Assembly (NCBI RefSeq): GCF_030005555.1
Contig: NZ_JASCQG010000012.1
Span: forward strand, 62,001 to 126,000
Direction of reading: 5' to 3'
Origin: Empedobacter sedimenti
GTDB taxonomy: Bacteria > Bacteroidota > Bacteroidia > Flavobacteriales > Weeksellaceae
DNA: 64,000 bases
The translations under genes and the position numbers were made by a program. Below are positions 1 to 10,125 of the stretch, piece by piece. The notes under the pieces are model-generated. The model did not search any database. It was not told the DNA's origin and saw nothing but the letters and a program-made list of their open reading frames with translations. The number at the start of each line of letters is the position of its first letter. Position 1 is the first letter of the stretch.

Positions 1-73
1 CTACAACAATGGTTTTTTCCATTTTGTTTGAAGTAACTAAACCAACTCTTTCTTTTCTTAATTTTCTTTCCAT
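1..73 (-). CDS. rpsQ: 30S ribosomal protein S17, N-terminal part (cut by window edge)
   Basis: Only the first 24 codons are inside the window, reading MERKLRKERVGLVTSNKMEK and then TIVV. This is the typical start of S17, a 16S rRNA-binding protein of the small subunit. It follows rpmC by 16 bases on the same strand, the normal S10-operon order. The call rests on the N-terminal motif and its position; the remainder lies before base 1. Confidence 0.9.
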   Translation of the reverse strand, partial: MERKLRKERVGLVTSNKMEKTIVV

Positions 74-89
74 CAGTTACAGATTGCTG

Positions 90-278
90 TTATGATTGTT
101 TTTCGTTTAAAACGGTATTCAAACGAGCAATTGTTCTGCGTAATTGTCTGATACCGATTGGATTTGCGATTGGCGAAACTGCGTTAGTCAATTTTAATTG
201 ATCGTAGTTTGCTTGTTCTTCAGCTATTTTAGCTTGCAATTCCTCTACACTTAGATTTCTAATATCTGCTGCTTTCAT
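90..278 (-). CDS. rpmC: 50S ribosomal protein L29
   Basis: A 62-residue protein of normal L29 length. It begins MKAADIRNLSVEEL and carries the family's basic helix with RQLRRTIARLNTVL near the C-terminus. L29 sits near the peptide exit tunnel, next to L23, and helps form the docking surface for SRP and trigger factor. It lies between rplP and rpsQ in the S10 operon, as in most bacteria. Nothing unusual is seen. Confidence 0.97.
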   Translation of the reverse strand: MKAADIRNLSVEELQAKIAEEQANYDQLKLTNAVSPIANPIGIRQLRRTIARLNTVLNEKQS

Positions 279-301
279 TTTTTCTTAATTTTTTGAAATA
301 A

Positions 302-721
302 TTAATTTTGGAAATCACGTGCAACGATAAACTTAGTCTTAACAGGTAATTTCTGAGCTGCTAAACGCAATGCTTCAGTTGCAACCTCTAATGGCACACC
401 TCCTACTTCGAATAAGATACGACCTGGTTGTACAGGAGCTACCCAATATTCTGGTGCACCTTTACCTTTACCCATACGTACCTCTGCTGGTTTCTTAGTA
501 ATTGGTTTATCTGGAAATATTTTAATCCATAATTGACCCTCTCTCTTCATGAAACGAGTTGCAGCAATACGAGCTGCCTCGATTTGACGAGCTGTAATAA
601 ACGCTTCGTCTAAAGATTTGATCCCGAAAGTCCCGTAAGCTAATTGAGTTCCTCTGTGAGAAACACCTTTCATCTTACCTTTTTGGGTTTTTCTAAATTT
701 TACTCTTCTCGGTGATAACAT
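302..721 (-). CDS. rplP: 50S ribosomal protein L16
   Basis: A 139-residue protein beginning [19 protein letters not shown], the classic L16 start. The conserved [14 protein letters not shown] segment, which approaches the peptidyl-transferase centre and A-site tRNA, is at about residues 82-96. The length is as expected. It is separated from rpsC by 36 bases and from rpmC by 23, consistent with one transcript. Ordinary core gene. Confidence 0.98.
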   Translation of the reverse strand: MLSPRRVKFRKTQKGKMKGVSHRGTQLAYGTFGIKSLDEAFITARQIEAARIAATRFMKREGQLWIKIFPDKPITKKPAEVRMGKGKGAPEYWVAPVQPGRILFEVGGVPLEVATEALRLAAQKLPVKTKFIVARDFQN

Positions 722-757
722 ATCTACTTAATTCTTTATGTTAGTTGTTAAACTAAA

Positions 758-1486
758 TTATCGCTTTCTATTATTAGATCTTTCACCTCCTTTTCTGTTA
801 CTGTTGTTATCAGATTTTTTTTGTTTTTTCTGTAACCCAACTAACGGAGATAATTCTCTCTTACCATATACCTCACCTTTCATAACCCATACTTTGATCC
901 CTAAACGACCGTAAGTTGTGTGAGCTTCTGAAATGTGGTAATCAATGTCTGCACGGAATGTAGACAAAGGAATACGTCCATCTTTGTAAGTTTCTGAACG
1001 TGCCATCTCTGCACCGTTTAAACGACCCGAGATTTGAACTTTAATTCCTTCAGCGTTCATTCTCATTGCAGATTGAATAGCCATTTTGATTGCACGACGG
1101 TAAGAAATACGATTCTCAATTTGACGAGCGATACTATCACCTACTAAGATTGCATCTAATTCTGGTCTCTTAATTTCGAAGATGTTAATTTGAACCTCTT
1201 TACCAGTGATTTTCTTTAACTCTTCTTTTAATTTGTCAACTTCTTGTCCACCTTTACCAATAATGATACCTGGACGAGCAGTAGTTACAGTTACTGTAAC
1301 CAATTTTAAAGTACGATCGATGTAAATACGAGAAACTCCGGCTTTAGACAAACGCGCTCTTAAATAAGTACGAATTTTTGCATCTTCTGCGATCTTATCA
1401 CCGTAATCATTTCCACCGTACCAGTTAGAATCCCATCCTCTGATGATTCCTAAACGATTTCCGATTGGATTAGTTTTTTGTCCCAT
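758..1486 (-). CDS. rpsC: 30S ribosomal protein S3
   Basis: A 242-residue S3. It starts [20 protein letters not shown] and contains the KH-domain GxxG signature ([13 protein letters not shown], around residues 75-87) and the C-terminal domain motif [14 protein letters not shown]3 forms part of the mRNA entry channel. The last 25 or so residues are a lysine/asparagine/arginine-rich tail ([16 protein letters not shown]), a common low-complexity extension in Bacteroidota. It lies 4 bases downstream of rplV. Confidence 0.98.
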   Translation of the reverse strand: MGQKTNPIGNRLGIIRGWDSNWYGGNDYGDKIAEDAKIRTYLRARLSKAGVSRIYIDRTLKLVTVTVTTARPGIIIGKGGQEVDKLKEELKKITGKEVQINIFEIKRPELDAILVGDSIARQIENRISYRRAIKMAIQSAMRMNAEGIKVQISGRLNGAEMARSETYKDGRIPLSTFRADIDYHISEAHTTYGRLGIKVWVMKGEVYGKRELSPLVGLQKKQKKSDNNSNRKGGERSNNRKR

Positions 1487-1490
1487 ATTC

Positions 1491-1907
1491 TTAATCTTGT
1501 ACTTTTTGTTTATCTTCTTTAGTTCCTAAAACCAAAGTTACATGGTTTGAACGTTTTCTGATTCTATGTGCTCTACCTTGAGGTGCAGTACGAATTCTTT
1601 TTAATTGACGTGCACTGTCAACAGAGATTTCTTTTACATATAATCCAGCTTCTTCAACATCAGCTCCTTCGTTTTTAACTTGCCAGTTAGCGATAGCGCT
1701 TAATAACAATTTTTCTAAACGGATTGAAGCGTGGTTTTTAGTATATTTTAAAATACCTAAAGCTTTTTGAATTTCAACTCCACGGATAATATCTACTACT
1801 AATCTCATCTTACGAGGAGAAGTAGGAACATTATTTAATTTCGCAAAAGCTACCTGCTTGTTAGCTTCTTTGATTTTTTCGTTACTTAATCTTTTTCTAG
1901 ATCCCAT
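1491..1907 (-). CDS. rplV: 50S ribosomal protein L22
   Basis: A 138-residue L22. The central part reads [20 protein letters not shown], and the tunnel-lining beta hairpin ends with [18 protein letters not shown]22 spans the large subunit and lines the exit tunnel constriction. The first 20 residues ([17 protein letters not shown]...) are a lineage-type extension compared with the approximately 110-residue E. coli protein. It sits in normal order between rpsS and rpsC. Confidence 0.97.
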   Translation of the reverse strand: MGSRKRLSNEKIKEANKQVAFAKLNNVPTSPRKMRLVVDIIRGVEIQKALGILKYTKNHASIRLEKLLLSAIANWQVKNEGADVEEAGLYVKEISVDSARQLKRIRTAPQGRAHRIRKRSNHVTLVLGTKEDKQKVQD

Positions 1908-1916
1908 GGCCTTCTA

Positions 1917-2195
1917 CTATTTTTTTCCTTTGTTTTTAGCTCCGGCATGACCTCTAAAAGTACGTGTTGGAGCGAACTCACCTAATTTATGACCTACCAT
2001 ATTCTCAGTAACATAAACTGGGATAAATTGTTTCCCATTGTGTACTGCGATAGTTTGACCAACAAAATCAGGAGAAATCATAGATGCTCTTGACCATGTT
2101 TTGATCACGTTTTTGCTACCCGCTTCTACGTTAGCTAAAACTTTCTTTTCTAATTTATAGTGGATGAATGGTCCTTTTTTTAATGAACGTGCCAT
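1917..2195 (-). CDS. rpsS: 30S ribosomal protein S19
   Basis: A 92-residue protein beginning [19 protein letters not shown], with the family signature [18 protein letters not shown] near the C-terminus. S19 sits in the head of the small subunit and contacts the large subunit through a bridge. It is 3 bases from rplB and 9 from rplV. Start, length and order are all standard. Confidence 0.98.
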   Translation of the reverse strand: MARSLKKGPFIHYKLEKKVLANVEAGSKNVIKTWSRASMISPDFVGQTIAVHNGKQFIPVYVTENMVGHKLGEFAPTRTFRGHAGAKNKGKK

Positions 2196-2198
2196 AAA

Positions 2199-3023
2199 TT
2201 ATTTTTTTCTTCTTTCAACAATATATTTGTTAGACGCTTTCTTCTTGTCACGAGTTTTGTAACCTTTAGCTGGAATACCGTTACGAGAACGAGGAATACC
2301 TCCTGTCGCACGACCTTCACCACCACCCATTGGGTGATCAACTGGGTTCATAACCATTGGACGAGTTCTTGGACGACGACCTTGCCATCTAGAACGACCT
2401 GCTTTACCAGAAACTTCTAACTGATGATCTGTGTTAGAAACAACACCTACTGTTGCTTTACACTCCACTAAAATCATTCTTGATTCACCACTTGGTAACT
2501 TAACGATAGCATATTTACCATCACGCGCAACTAATTGAGCATAAGTACCTGCACTTCTTGCCATAACAGCTCCTTGCCCTGGACGTAACTCAATACAAGA
2601 GATTACAGTACCTAATGGCATACTTTTAAGCTTCATAGCATTACCTACTTCTGGTTCTACGTTATCTCCTGAAACAATTACTTGTCCAGCTTTCAAACCA
2701 TTTTGAGCAATAATGTAACGTTTTTCACCATCTTCGTAAGATAATAAAGCGATGAATGCAGTTCTGTTAGGATCGTATTGTACAGATTCTACAGTTGCAG
2801 CACCTTCTTTATCACGTTTGAAGTCGATGATACGATATTTTTGTTTGTGTCCACCACCGATATAACGCATTGTCATTTTACCAGTGTTGTTACGTCCACC
2901 CGATTTAGATTTTCCTTCAACTAATGTCTTTTCTGGCTTAGCATTTTTATCTACTGCCGCAAATTCATTAACCACTCTAAAACGTTGTCCCGGGGTGATA
3001 GGTTTTAATTTTCTTACTGACAT
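2199..3023 (-). CDS. rplB: 50S ribosomal protein L2
   Basis: A 274-residue L2. The C-terminal signature reads [18 protein letters not shown]; its histidine lies close to the peptidyl-transferase centre. The N-terminal half has the RNA-binding part with [18 protein letters not shown]2 is needed for subunit association and peptidyl-transferase activity. Normal length and context, between rplW and rpsS. Confidence 0.98.
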   Translation of the reverse strand: MSVRKLKPITPGQRFRVVNEFAAVDKNAKPEKTLVEGKSKSGGRNNTGKMTMRYIGGGHKQKYRIIDFKRDKEGAATVESVQYDPNRTAFIALLSYEDGEKRYIIAQNGLKAGQVIVSGDNVEPEVGNAMKLKSMPLGTVISCIELRPGQGAVMARSAGTYAQLVARDGKYAIVKLPSGESRMILVECKATVGVVSNTDHQLEVSGKAGRSRWQGRRPRTRPMVMNPVDHPMGGGEGRATGGIPRSRNGIPAKGYKTRDKKKASNKYIVERRKK

Positions 3024-3038
3024 TTTTTAATTCTTAAA

Positions 3039-3323
3039 TTATCCGAACAACTCTATTTCTTGACCTTCAGCTAAGCTAACGATCGCTTTTTTCAACTTAT
3101 TTGTTTTTCCAGTTTGAAAACCTGTTTTTGTGTAACGAGTTTTCACTTTTGGCATAGAAACTAAAGTACTAACAGAAACAACAGAAACACCGTAAGTTTT
3201 TTCTACAGCTTCTTTGATTTGTAATTTGTTAGCTTTTGTATCTACATAAAACGAATATTGCCCTAATAACTCACTGTTACTAGTTGCTTTTTCTGAAATT
3301 ACTGGTTTAATTATGATTCCCAT
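3039..3323 (-). CDS. rplW: 50S ribosomal protein L23
   Basis: A 94-residue L23. It starts MGIIIKPVISEKATSNSE, matching the typical IKPxxSEKat pattern, and has KLQIKEAVEKTYGVSVVSV in the middle. L23 is the main docking site at the tunnel exit for trigger factor and SRP. It lies between rplD (7-base gap) and rplB (15-base gap). Ordinary gene. Confidence 0.97.
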   Translation of the reverse strand: MGIIIKPVISEKATSNSELLGQYSFYVDTKANKLQIKEAVEKTYGVSVVSVSTLVSMPKVKTRYTKTGFQTGKTNKLKKAIVSLAEGQEIELFG

Positions 3324-3330
3324 TTTCGTC

Positions 3331-3960
3331 TTATTTTGTTAAATTTTCTTGAACTGTTGCTAAAGAATCTTCTAAAAACACAATTTGAGAAGCATTGATT
3401 AAATCAAAAACATTTAATTCTGAAGTAGTTACTACTTTTACTTTTTTCAAATTACGAGAAGACAAATATACGTTATTATTTGACTCTCCTAAAACGAATA
3501 AAGATTTAGTATTATCTAATCCTAAATCAGTTAAAACTGTTTTGAATTCTTTTGTTTTTGGAGCTTCGAATGAAAAGTTTTCAACAACTTTAATTTCGTT
3601 TTCAGCTAATTTTTGTGATAACACAGATTTTTTAGCTAATCTCTTTTGTGCTTTGTTTAATTTGAAAGAGTAGTTTCTTGGACGTGGTCCGAAAACTCTA
3701 CCTCCTCCTCTAAACACAGGAGATTTAATAGAACCTGCACGAGCAGTACCTGTTCCTTTTTGTTTTTTGATTTTACGAGTTGATCCCGCAATCTCAGCTC
3801 TTTCTTTTGCTTTGTGAGTTCCTTGGCGTTGAGCTGCTAAATATTGTTTAACCTCTAAGTACACTGTGTGTGTAGAAGGCTCAATTCCAAAAACTGCCTC
3901 GTCTAAAGAAACTTTTCTTCCAGTCTCTTGACCTTTGATGTTTAATACTACTACTTCCAT
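3331..3960 (-). CDS. rplD: 50S ribosomal protein L4
   Basis: A 209-residue L4 with the tunnel-lining loop [20 protein letters not shown] at about residues 65-85, followed by [21 protein letters not shown]4 binds 23S rRNA early in assembly. In E. coli it also represses its own operon through the S10 leader; whether that happens here is unknown. The start codon overlaps the end of rplC by 10 bases, which suggests translational coupling. Confidence 0.98.
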   Translation of the reverse strand: MEVVVLNIKGQETGRKVSLDEAVFGIEPSTHTVYLEVKQYLAAQRQGTHKAKERAEIAGSTRKIKKQKGTGTARAGSIKSPVFRGGGRVFGPRPRNYSFKLNKAQKRLAKKSVLSQKLAENEIKVVENFSFEAPKTKEFKTVLTDLGLDNTKSLFVLGESNNNVYLSSRNLKKVKVVTTSELNVFDLINASQIVFLEDSLATVQENLTK

Positions 3961-4580
3961 CTTCTAACGATTACGTATGAATTTTTAGGACCTGGGATAG
4001 CTCCTTTTACTACTAAAAGGTTTTTCTCAGCATCAACTTTAAGTACTTTTAAGTTCTGAACAGTAACTTGTTTACCACCCATTCTTCCAGCCATACGCAT
4101 TCCTTTGAATACACGAGATGGATCTGAACCAGCACCGATAGAACCTGGAGCTCTTAAACGGTTATGTTGACCGTGTGTAGCTTGACCTACTCCACCAAAA
4201 CCGTGACGTTTTACAACACCTTGGAAACCTTTTCCTTTTGAAGTACCTGTAATACTTACAAATTCTCCCTCGTTGAATAATTCAACGTTCACTTCATCTC
4301 CTAAATTAATAGAGTTTACGAATTCTTCTCCGTAAAACTCAACTAATTTTCTTTTTGGAGTTGCACCTGCTTTTTTAAAGTGACCTTTTAAAGCATTAGT
4401 CGTGTTTTTTTCTTTTGCGTCATCGAAACCAAGTTGAGCAGCAACGTACCCATCTTTCTCTACGGTTCTGACTTGAGTAACCACACATGGCCCAGCCTCT
4501 ACGATAGTCACAGGAATATTTTTCCCGTTCTCATCAAATAAGCTAGTCATCGCGATTTTTTTACCAATGATACCTGACAT
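3951..4580 (-). CDS. rplC: 50S ribosomal protein L3
   Basis: A 209-residue L3 starting [20 protein letters not shown]. The family signature [12 protein letters not shown] and [20 protein letters not shown] follow in the second half. An in-frame upstream ATG at 4676 would add 32 unrelated residues, so I set the start at 4580, where L3 homology begins. That longer ORF also overlaps the promoter at 4666-4696. First gene of the S10 transcript here, because rpsJ is separated by a terminator and an unrelated gene. Confidence 0.96.
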   Translation of the reverse strand: MSGIIGKKIAMTSLFDENGKNIPVTIVEAGPCVVTQVRTVEKDGYVAAQLGFDDAKEKNTTNALKGHFKKAGATPKRKLVEFYGEEFVNSINLGDEVNVELFNEGEFVSITGTSKGKGFQGVVKRHGFGGVGQATHGQHNRLRAPGSIGAGSDPSRVFKGMRMAGRMGGKQVTVQNLKVLKVDAEKNLLVVKGAIPGPKNSYVIVRRWK

Positions 4581-4662
4581 TTGATTAAAATATGTTAATA
4601 ATTTGTTTAATATTTCAGAGAATGTGGGCTTTCGACCACTAGAGATCTTCTCTAAAATTAGC
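4581..4662 (-). promoter_or_regulatory. Possible structured 5' leader of the rplC (S10) transcript
   Basis: Between the predicted transcription start and the rplC start codon lie about 80 untranslated bases. Two adjacent inverted repeats are visible: a 6-bp stem (4640-4645 with 4649-4654, 3-base loop) and a weaker 4-bp stem (4624-4627 with 4636-4639). Ribosomal protein operons are often controlled by such leaders. No known leader class was recognised, so this is only a candidate. Confidence 0.3.
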
Positions 4663-4665
4663 ATG

Positions 4666-4696
4666 CAAATGTACAAAATATTTTATAAACTACAAA
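4666..4696 (-). promoter_or_regulatory. Promoter of the rplC/S10 operon
   Basis: On the minus strand the sequence has TTTG (4693-4696), a 19-base spacer, then TACATTTG (4666-4673). This matches the Bacteroidota housekeeping consensus of TTTG at -33 and TANNTTTG at -7. It is the best promoter match in the window. It predicts a transcription start near 4660. A perfect palindrome (two 8-base arms around one base) lies just upstream at 4714-4730. Confidence 0.75.
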
Positions 4697-4747
4697 TTTT
4701 CAATTAATTATTTATTTTGATTATCAAAATTGATCTAACCAAAATAA

Positions 4748-4778
4748 TTAGTAAATGAAGATTTCTATATTTTACTAA
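4748..4778 (-). terminator. Weak hairpin at the end of the WG-repeat-like gene
   Basis: An 8-bp inverted repeat (4748-4755 with 4771-4778, 14-base loop) spans the stop codon of the upstream minus-strand gene. On the minus strand it is followed by a short T-rich stretch. The stem is A/T-only except for one G-C pair, so termination here is only a possibility. Confidence 0.3.
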
Positions 4779-6328
4779 AGTTTTTTTCCTTGTAATGAAT
4801 AAATTGTTTCTTTATAGTCTTCTGTTTTTGCAACCCATTTACCATCCTTATAAACTACATTATAATAAATTAATGGCACAACAATTTCTCCCGTCAAACC
4901 ATTTACAACACCTTCTTTACCATTAATTCCTTTTTCTACAATACAATATTTTTCATCATACAACTCTAAACTATCTGGAATATAATCAACTAATTTCAAT
5001 GTTTTATTCTGATGATCAAACCAGTATACTCGATCATAACTCTTTTCATCTGATGTATCACCATAATCAATCTGATCTCGGTAGAAATATTTATTCATTT
5101 CTCTAACATACTCTGTTAAGAATGGCTTTACTACCCAATTACCTTTTACATCAAGAATTCCATAAAAATCTGAATTCAGATCTTTTGAAAGGATAAATTC
5201 TTTATCATCATTCCGTACAGTTGCTGAAATTTTAAACAACTCTGGTTGATCTTCTAAGTTAAGTACCTTAATTTTTAAATGATCGATTGGTCCTGCGAAA
5301 TCAAATTTGTAATTGTAATTAGTTGGTTCGAAATAATTACTGTCAGAAAATGGAGATTTTGTATTAATAAATTTCTTTAACTGATCAATATTTTGAATTG
5401 ATTTACGATTTACTTCAGTTTCTGCCAATTCATAAACGTGAAGTAGATCAGCAAAACCTTTCTTCTGCTCATCACTATAAACAGTATTTGAGTTTTGTGA
5501 CAATTGCTTCATTACTCTTCCGTCTTTATAAATTGCGTATATCTCAAATTTCTTTTTAAGTTGAGATGGAATCAGAAGACTTGCGGTTGCATTAATTATT
5601 TCAAGCAATTTGATTTCACCAAAGCTAGTTGAAGCAACTTTATTCGCTGTCGATAAAATATAAGTTTCAGATCGTGGAATTACAAATTCAATTTGATAAT
5701 CTAATGAAGCTACTGGCTTAGAAGAATTAATCGCAAAATGATATTTGAATGTATTACTTTCGTTCCATATCAACTTTTCTATATCAGATAATTTTTCTTC
5801 ATCAACATCTACAAAACCATCCTCATCTTCTATTCCATATTTTTTCTGAATCGTTTCAACTGATATTTTATACTTATCTGCATTTATAGATGTACCATCC
5901 AAAAAATTTATTTTAGTTGGAACAAACGAAGCTTCTAAATGAGGATTATTCATAAAATAAAAATTATCCATTCCTAAGAATTTAATCAAATCAAATTGAT
6001 CTTTATCTATATTAAAAACATTATAAGGATAAATAGAACTAACACCTACTCTTAGTTCTTTAAAAAAAGAATCCAACGCAACCTTAGAAACAGTGTGATC
6101 AAACTTGATTTTATCAAAGTTTGAATTATCTTTTGGATTAAAATCTTTACTTCCTGCTTTAAGTTTAAAACTTAAATTCTCAATATTAGCTAAGTAATTG
6201 ATTGTTTCTTTTTCACTTTTTAAAGCTTCAAGTAATTCCTCTTGCGTTTGACTTTTACAAATACCAACACACAAAAGGAGAATAAATGTAAAATAATAGC
6301 AAAATTTTGAGTTAGATAATTTTTTCAT
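4775..6328 (-). CDS. Secreted protein with WG-repeat-like C-terminus, unknown function
   Basis: A 517-residue protein with an N-terminal signal peptide (MKKLSNSKFCYYFTFILLLC, then a likely cleavage near CKSQ). I prefer the start at 6328 over the ORF start 18 codons upstream because the signal peptide begins there. The C-terminal 180 residues contain stretches such as YGILDVKGNWVVKPF and GKEGVVNGLTGEIVVPLIYY, which resemble WG repeats (glycine, tryptophan and a following proline-hydrophobic turn). The rest was not recognised. Its position between rpsJ and rplC is unusual. Its own promoter is not evident, and the terminator after rpsJ implies separate transcription. No function can be assigned. 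Confidence 0.8.
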   Translation of the reverse strand: MKKLSNSKFCYYFTFILLLCVGICKSQTQEELLEALKSEKETINYLANIENLSFKLKAGSKDFNPKDNSNFDKIKFDHTVSKVALDSFFKELRVGVSSIYPYNVFNIDKDQFDLIKFLGMDNFYFMNNPHLEASFVPTKINFLDGTSINADKYKISVETIQKKYGIEDEDGFVDVDEEKLSDIEKLIWNESNTFKYHFAINSSKPVASLDYQIEFVIPRSETYILSTANKVASTSFGEIKLLEIINATASLLIPSQLKKKFEIYAIYKDGRVMKQLSQNSNTVYSDEQKKGFADLLHVYELAETEVNRKSIQNIDQLKKFINTKSPFSDSNYFEPTNYNYKFDFAGPIDHLKIKVLNLEDQPELFKISATVRNDDKEFILSKDLNSDFYGILDVKGNWVVKPFLTEYVREMNKYFYRDQIDYGDTSDEKSYDRVYWFDHQNKTLKLVDYIPDSLELYDEKYCIVEKGINGKEGVVNGLTGEIVVPLIYYNVVYKDGKWVAKTEDYKETIYSLQGKKL

Positions 6329-6382
6329 AGAATAAAGGATTGAATAATTTAAAGTTAAAAAAAATAGCAAAATAAATTGCAC

Positions 6383-6413
6383 AAAAAAACCCTGAGATGT
6401 GCACTTCTCAGGG
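6383..6413 (-). terminator. Rho-independent terminator after rpsJ
   Basis: An 8-bp perfect, GC-containing stem (6390-6397 with 6406-6413, 8-base loop) is followed on the minus strand by a run of T (A at 6383-6389 on the plus strand). It ends the rpsL-rpsG-fusA-rpsJ transcript and splits what is usually a continuous str-S10 gene block. Confidence 0.85.
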
Positions 6414-6441
6414 GTTATATTTATTTAAAGTTAGCTGATAA

Positions 6442-6747
6442 CTATACTTTAATTTCTACTTCAACACCACTAGGTAATTCTAACTTCATTAAAGCATCAA
6501 CTGTTTTAGATGAAGAAGAATAAATGTCTAATAATCTTTTGTGAGCTGATAATTGAAATTGCTCACGAGATTTTTTGTTAACGTGTGGAGATCTTAAAAC
6601 TGTAAAGATTCTTTTGTGAGTTGGTAATGGAATTGGTCCATTAACAACAGCTCCTGTAGCTTTTACAGTTTTTACGATTTTTTCAGCTGATTTATCAACT
6701 AAAGAATAATCGTAAGATTTTAATTTTATTCTAATTTTTTGACTCAT
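6442..6747 (-). CDS. rpsJ: 30S ribosomal protein S10
   Basis: A 101-residue S10 starting [18 protein letters not shown], with the conserved [28 protein letters not shown] region. S10 (NusE) acts in the small-subunit head and also in transcription antitermination with NusB/NusG. It lies 10 bases after fusA and is the last gene before a strong terminator. In most bacteria it directly precedes rplC. Confidence 0.98.
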   Translation of the reverse strand: MSQKIRIKLKSYDYSLVDKSAEKIVKTVKATGAVVNGPIPLPTHKRIFTVLRSPHVNKKSREQFQLSAHKRLLDIYSSSSKTVDALMKLELPSGVEVEIKV

Positions 6748-6757
6748 TTTTCTTGAA

Positions 6758-8881
6758 TTAAGCGTTACCTTTTGCTTTAGCGATTACAGCTTCAGACACG
6801 TTTGTTGGTGCTGGAGCGTAGTGATCAAATTCCATTGTAGATGTAGCACGACCAGAAGATAATGTACGTAATGATGTTACGTATCCGAACATTTCTGCTA
6901 ATGGAACTAAAGCTTTAATAACTTTTGCGTTATTTCTATCGTCCATACCAGAAACTTGTCCACGTCTTCTGTTTAAGTCACCTACAACATCTCCCATGTT
7001 TTCCTCTGGAGTTAATACTTCTAACTTCATAATAGGCTCTAAGATTTGAGCACCAGCAGCTTTAGCAGCAGCTTTGTACCCCATTTGAGCAGCTAATTCG
7101 AAAGATAAAGCATCAGAATCCACAGGGTGGAAAGATCCATCTTTTAAAGTAACTTTTAACGAATCCATTTCGAATCCTGCTAAAGGTCCATTCTTCATTG
7201 CAGCTTTGAAACCTTTCTCGATTGAAGGGATATATTCTTTTGGAACGTTACCACCTTTAATTTCAGAAACGAATTCTAAACCTGTTTTACCTTCATCTGC
7301 TGGTCCCATTTCGAAAACGATATCAGCAAATTTACCACGACCACCTGATTGTTTTTTGTAAACCTCACGGTGATTAGCTGGTTTTGAGAATGATTCTTTG
7401 TACTCTACTTGAGGCTCACCTTGGTTAACCTCTACTTTGAACTCTCTTCTTAAACGATCAACAATGATATCTAAGTGTAACTCACCCATACCAGAGATAA
7501 TTGTTTGTCCAGAAGCTTCGTCTGTTTTAACAACAAATGTAGGATCCTCTTCAGCTAATTTAGCTAAAGCCATACCTAATTTATCAACGTCAGCTTTTGT
7601 TTTAGGCTCAACTGCGATACCAATTACTGGATCTGGGAAGTCCATAGACTCTAATACGATAGGTGCTTTTTCTTCACATAAAGTATCTCCTGTTTTGATA
7701 TCTTTGAAACCTACTGCAGCTCCAATATCACCTGCTTCGATTCTCTCGATAGGCTCTTGTTTGTTAGCGTGCATTTGGAAGATACGAGAAATACGCTCTT
7801 TGTTACCAGAACGAGTATTCAATACATAAGAACCTGCGTCTAAAGCTCCAGAATAAGCACGGAAGAAAGCTAAACGACCTACGAATGGGTCAGTAGCAAT
7901 TTTGAATGCTAATGCTGAGAATGGCTCATCAACTGAAGGTTTTCTTGAGATAGGCTCATCAGTTTTTGGGTCAGTACCGTGAATCGCTTCTTTATCCATC
8001 GGAGATGGTAAGTAACGACATACAGCATCTAACATGAATTGTACACCTTTGTTTTTGAACGAAGATCCACAAGTCATTGGGATGATAGACATATCTAATG
8101 TTGCAGCACGTAATGCAGCGTGAACTTCTTCTTCAGTAATAGAGTTTTCGTCCTCCATGTACTTCTCTAATAAGTTCTCGTCGTACGCAGCTACTTCTTC
8201 AATTAATTGACCACGGAATTGTCTTACATCGTCAACCATATCAGCTGGGATTTCAACAACATCAAATGTAGAACCATGATTCTCATCATGCCATACAATT
8301 GCACGGTTTTTAATTAAATCTACAACTCCTTTAAAATCTGCTTCGTCACCGATTGGTAATACGATAGGAACAGCGTTTGATCCTAACATTTCACGTACTT
8401 GACGACATACATTTAAGAAGTCAGCTCCTTGACGGTCCATTTTGTTAACGAAACCTAAACGAGGAACTTTATAGTTATCTGCTAAACGCCAGTTTGTTTC
8501 AGACTGAGGTTCAACTCCATCTACTGCTGAGAATAAGAAAACTAAACCATCTAAAACACGTAAAGAACGGTTTACCTCTACTGTAAAGTCAACGTGACCA
8601 GGAGTGTCGATAATATTAAAGTGGTATCCTTTAGCGTCTGGTAATGGTTTACCTTGTTCTGTTGGGAATGTCCAATCTACTGTTACAGCTGCAGAAGTAA
8701 TTGTAATACCTCTTTCAGCCTCTTGCTCCATCCAGTCAGTTGTAGCTGATCCTTCGTGAGTTTCTCCAATTTTGTGATTCTTACCTGAATAGAATAAGAT
8801 ACGCTCTGTCGTTGTAGTTTTTCCTGCATCGATGTGAGCAGCAATACCAATGTTTCTTGTGTATTTTAAATCTCTTGCCAT
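6758..8881 (-). CDS. fusA: Elongation factor G
   Basis: A 707-residue translational GTPase that drives translocation on the ribosome. The G1 motif [15 protein letters not shown] is at about residues 16-30, G3 is [11 protein letters not shown] and G4 is [10 protein letters not shown]. The C-terminal domains IV and V include [10 protein letters not shown]. The length is that of bacterial EF-G. It lies between rpsG and rpsJ in the usual str-operon order with 6- and 10-base gaps. Confidence 0.98.
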   Translation of the reverse strand: MARDLKYTRNIGIAAHIDAGKTTTTERILFYSGKNHKIGETHEGSATTDWMEQEAERGITITSAAVTVDWTFPTEQGKPLPDAKGYHFNIIDTPGHVDFTVEVNRSLRVLDGLVFLFSAVDGVEPQSETNWRLADNYKVPRLGFVNKMDRQGADFLNVCRQVREMLGSNAVPIVLPIGDEADFKGVVDLIKNRAIVWHDENHGSTFDVVEIPADMVDDVRQFRGQLIEEVAAYDENLLEKYMEDENSITEEEVHAALRAATLDMSIIPMTCGSSFKNKGVQFMLDAVCRYLPSPMDKEAIHGTDPKTDEPISRKPSVDEPFSALAFKIATDPFVGRLAFFRAYSGALDAGSYVLNTRSGNKERISRIFQMHANKQEPIERIEAGDIGAAVGFKDIKTGDTLCEEKAPIVLESMDFPDPVIGIAVEPKTKADVDKLGMALAKLAEEDPTFVVKTDEASGQTIISGMGELHLDIIVDRLRREFKVEVNQGEPQVEYKESFSKPANHREVYKKQSGGRGKFADIVFEMGPADEGKTGLEFVSEIKGGNVPKEYIPSIEKGFKAAMKNGPLAGFEMDSLKVTLKDGSFHPVDSDALSFELAAQMGYKAAAKAAGAQILEPIMKLEVLTPEENMGDVVGDLNRRRGQVSGMDDRNNAKVIKALVPLAEMFGYVTSLRTLSSGRATSTMEFDHYAPAPTNVSEAVIAKAKGNA

Positions 8882-8887
8882 CGTGTA

Positions 8888-9364
8888 TTAGAATCTAAAG
8901 TGTGAAAACGCTTTGTTAGCTTCTGCCATTTTGTGAGTATCTTGACGTTTTTTAACGGCAGATCCTTCTTCTTTAGCAGCTGCAATAATTTCTCCAGCTA
9001 ATTTTTGTGCCATAGATTTCTCATTACGCTTACGTGAATAAGAAATTAACCATTTCATTGCTGTTGAAATTTTACGGTCTGGACGAATTTCCATTGGAAT
9101 TTGGAATGTAGCTCCACCTACACGGCGAGAACGTACTTCTACGTGAGGCATTACATTAGATAATGCTTCTTTCCAAATGTCTAATGAAGTTTTTTCTGCA
9201 TCTTCTTTACGAGAATCTACGATTTCTAACGCATCATAGAAAATTTTGAATGCTACAGATTTTTTTCCGTCATACATTAAGTTGTTTACGAAACGAGTTA
9301 CTAACTGATCATTAAATTTAGGATCTGGAAGTAAAGGTCTTTTTTTAGCTCTTGTCTTTCTCAT
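8888..9364 (-). CDS. rpsG: 30S ribosomal protein S7
   Basis: A 158-residue S7 with [19 protein letters not shown] at the start and the rRNA-binding signature [18 protein letters not shown] near residues 80-97. S7 initiates assembly of the 30S head and contacts E-site tRNA. It sits 12 bases downstream of rpsL. Ordinary core gene. Confidence 0.98.
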   Translation of the reverse strand: MRKTRAKKRPLLPDPKFNDQLVTRFVNNLMYDGKKSVAFKIFYDALEIVDSRKEDAEKTSLDIWKEALSNVMPHVEVRSRRVGGATFQIPMEIRPDRKISTAMKWLISYSRKRNEKSMAQKLAGEIIAAAKEEGSAVKKRQDTHKMAEANKAFSHFRF

Positions 9365-9376
9365 CTTACCTTAAAT

Positions 9377-9760
9377 TTATTTTTTAGCATCTTTAGGACG
9401 TTTCGCTCCATACTTACTTCTACGTTGAGTACGTCCGTTTACTCCCGCAGTATCTAACGCACCACGAACAATGTGGTAACGTACACCTGGTAAATCTTTA
9501 ACTCTACCACCTCTAACCAATACTATCGAGTGCTCTTGAAGATTGTGACCTTCACCACCGATGTACGCGTTAACTTCTTTTCCATTTGTTAATCTAACAC
9601 GCGCTACTTTACGCATTGCTGAGTTAGGTTTTTTTGGAGTTGTAGTGTAAACACGTGTACAAACACCGCGGCGTTGTGGACATGATTCCAATGCAGCCGA
9701 TTTACTCTTCTTGGTTAGTTTTTTTCTACCTTTTCTAACTAATTGTTGAATTGTTGGCAT
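9377..9760 (-). CDS. rpsL: 30S ribosomal protein S12
   Basis: A 127-residue S12 with the decoding-centre loops [17 protein letters not shown] and [15 protein letters not shown]. The lysines at the classical streptomycin-resistance positions (about K43 and K88) are the wild-type residues. First gene of the str operon here, with a predicted promoter about 50 bases upstream. Confidence 0.98.
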   Translation of the reverse strand: MPTIQQLVRKGRKKLTKKSKSAALESCPQRRGVCTRVYTTTPKKPNSAMRKVARVRLTNGKEVNAYIGGEGHNLQEHSIVLVRGGRVKDLPGVRYHIVRGALDTAGVNGRTQRRSKYGAKRPKDAKK

Positions 9761-9810
9761 ACTAATTAAATTTCCTTTTAAATTTGGATTAAACCCATTT
9801 TTTGGGCATG

Positions 9811-9818
9811 CAAAACTA
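9811..9818 (-). promoter_or_regulatory. -7 promoter element of the str operon
   Basis: The minus strand reads TAGTTTTG, a full match to the Bacteroidota TANNTTTG element, 51 bases before the rpsL start codon. At the expected -33 distance there is only a T-run instead of TTTG, so the match is partial. Confidence 0.5.
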
Positions 9819-10098
9819 CAAATTAATTTGTGAAATAAAAATATTTATCCATTTATTTTACACTGATTTATAATTTTTTATAAATAAATAAGTAATTCTT
9901 TATAATTTATTTACAATAAGATAACATCTTAAAAAATTCACAACAACGTATTGTTTATAGCTTTCATTTATACTTTTACTACTACAACCGTCATCATCAA
10001 CTAAATTAAAGGACTCTATATGATATTTATTTTATTATTTCTTTATGGTTTATTGTTACGAAAACATTTATTTAATGTTAACTTTACATTAGAAAAAT

Positions 10099-10106
10099 TA
10101 ATTTTG
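10099..10106 (+). promoter_or_regulatory. -7 promoter element of the phosphate-uptake genes
   Basis: TAATTTTG matches TANNTTTG and ends 19 bases before the DUF47 start codon. No clear TTTG is seen at the -33 distance. It could serve the DUF47 and first PiT genes as an operon. Confidence 0.45.
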
Positions 10107-10125
10107 CACCACAAAACATTATTAA

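Larger units (their letters stand above)
9761..10125. other. Divergent intergenic region between rpsL and the DUF47 gene
   Basis: This 365-base gene-free stretch is very AT-rich. It holds a promoter element for the str operon on the minus strand (9811-9818) and one for the phosphate genes on the plus strand (10099-10106). A 42-codon ORF at 10020-10148 overlaps the DUF47 start and is not credible. No RNA gene was recognised. Confidence 0.6.

Noticed and set aside
4581-4676. Upstream extension of rplC giving a 241-residue L3
   Set aside because: The extra 32 residues are unlike L3 and cover the promoter region; the family start is at 4580.
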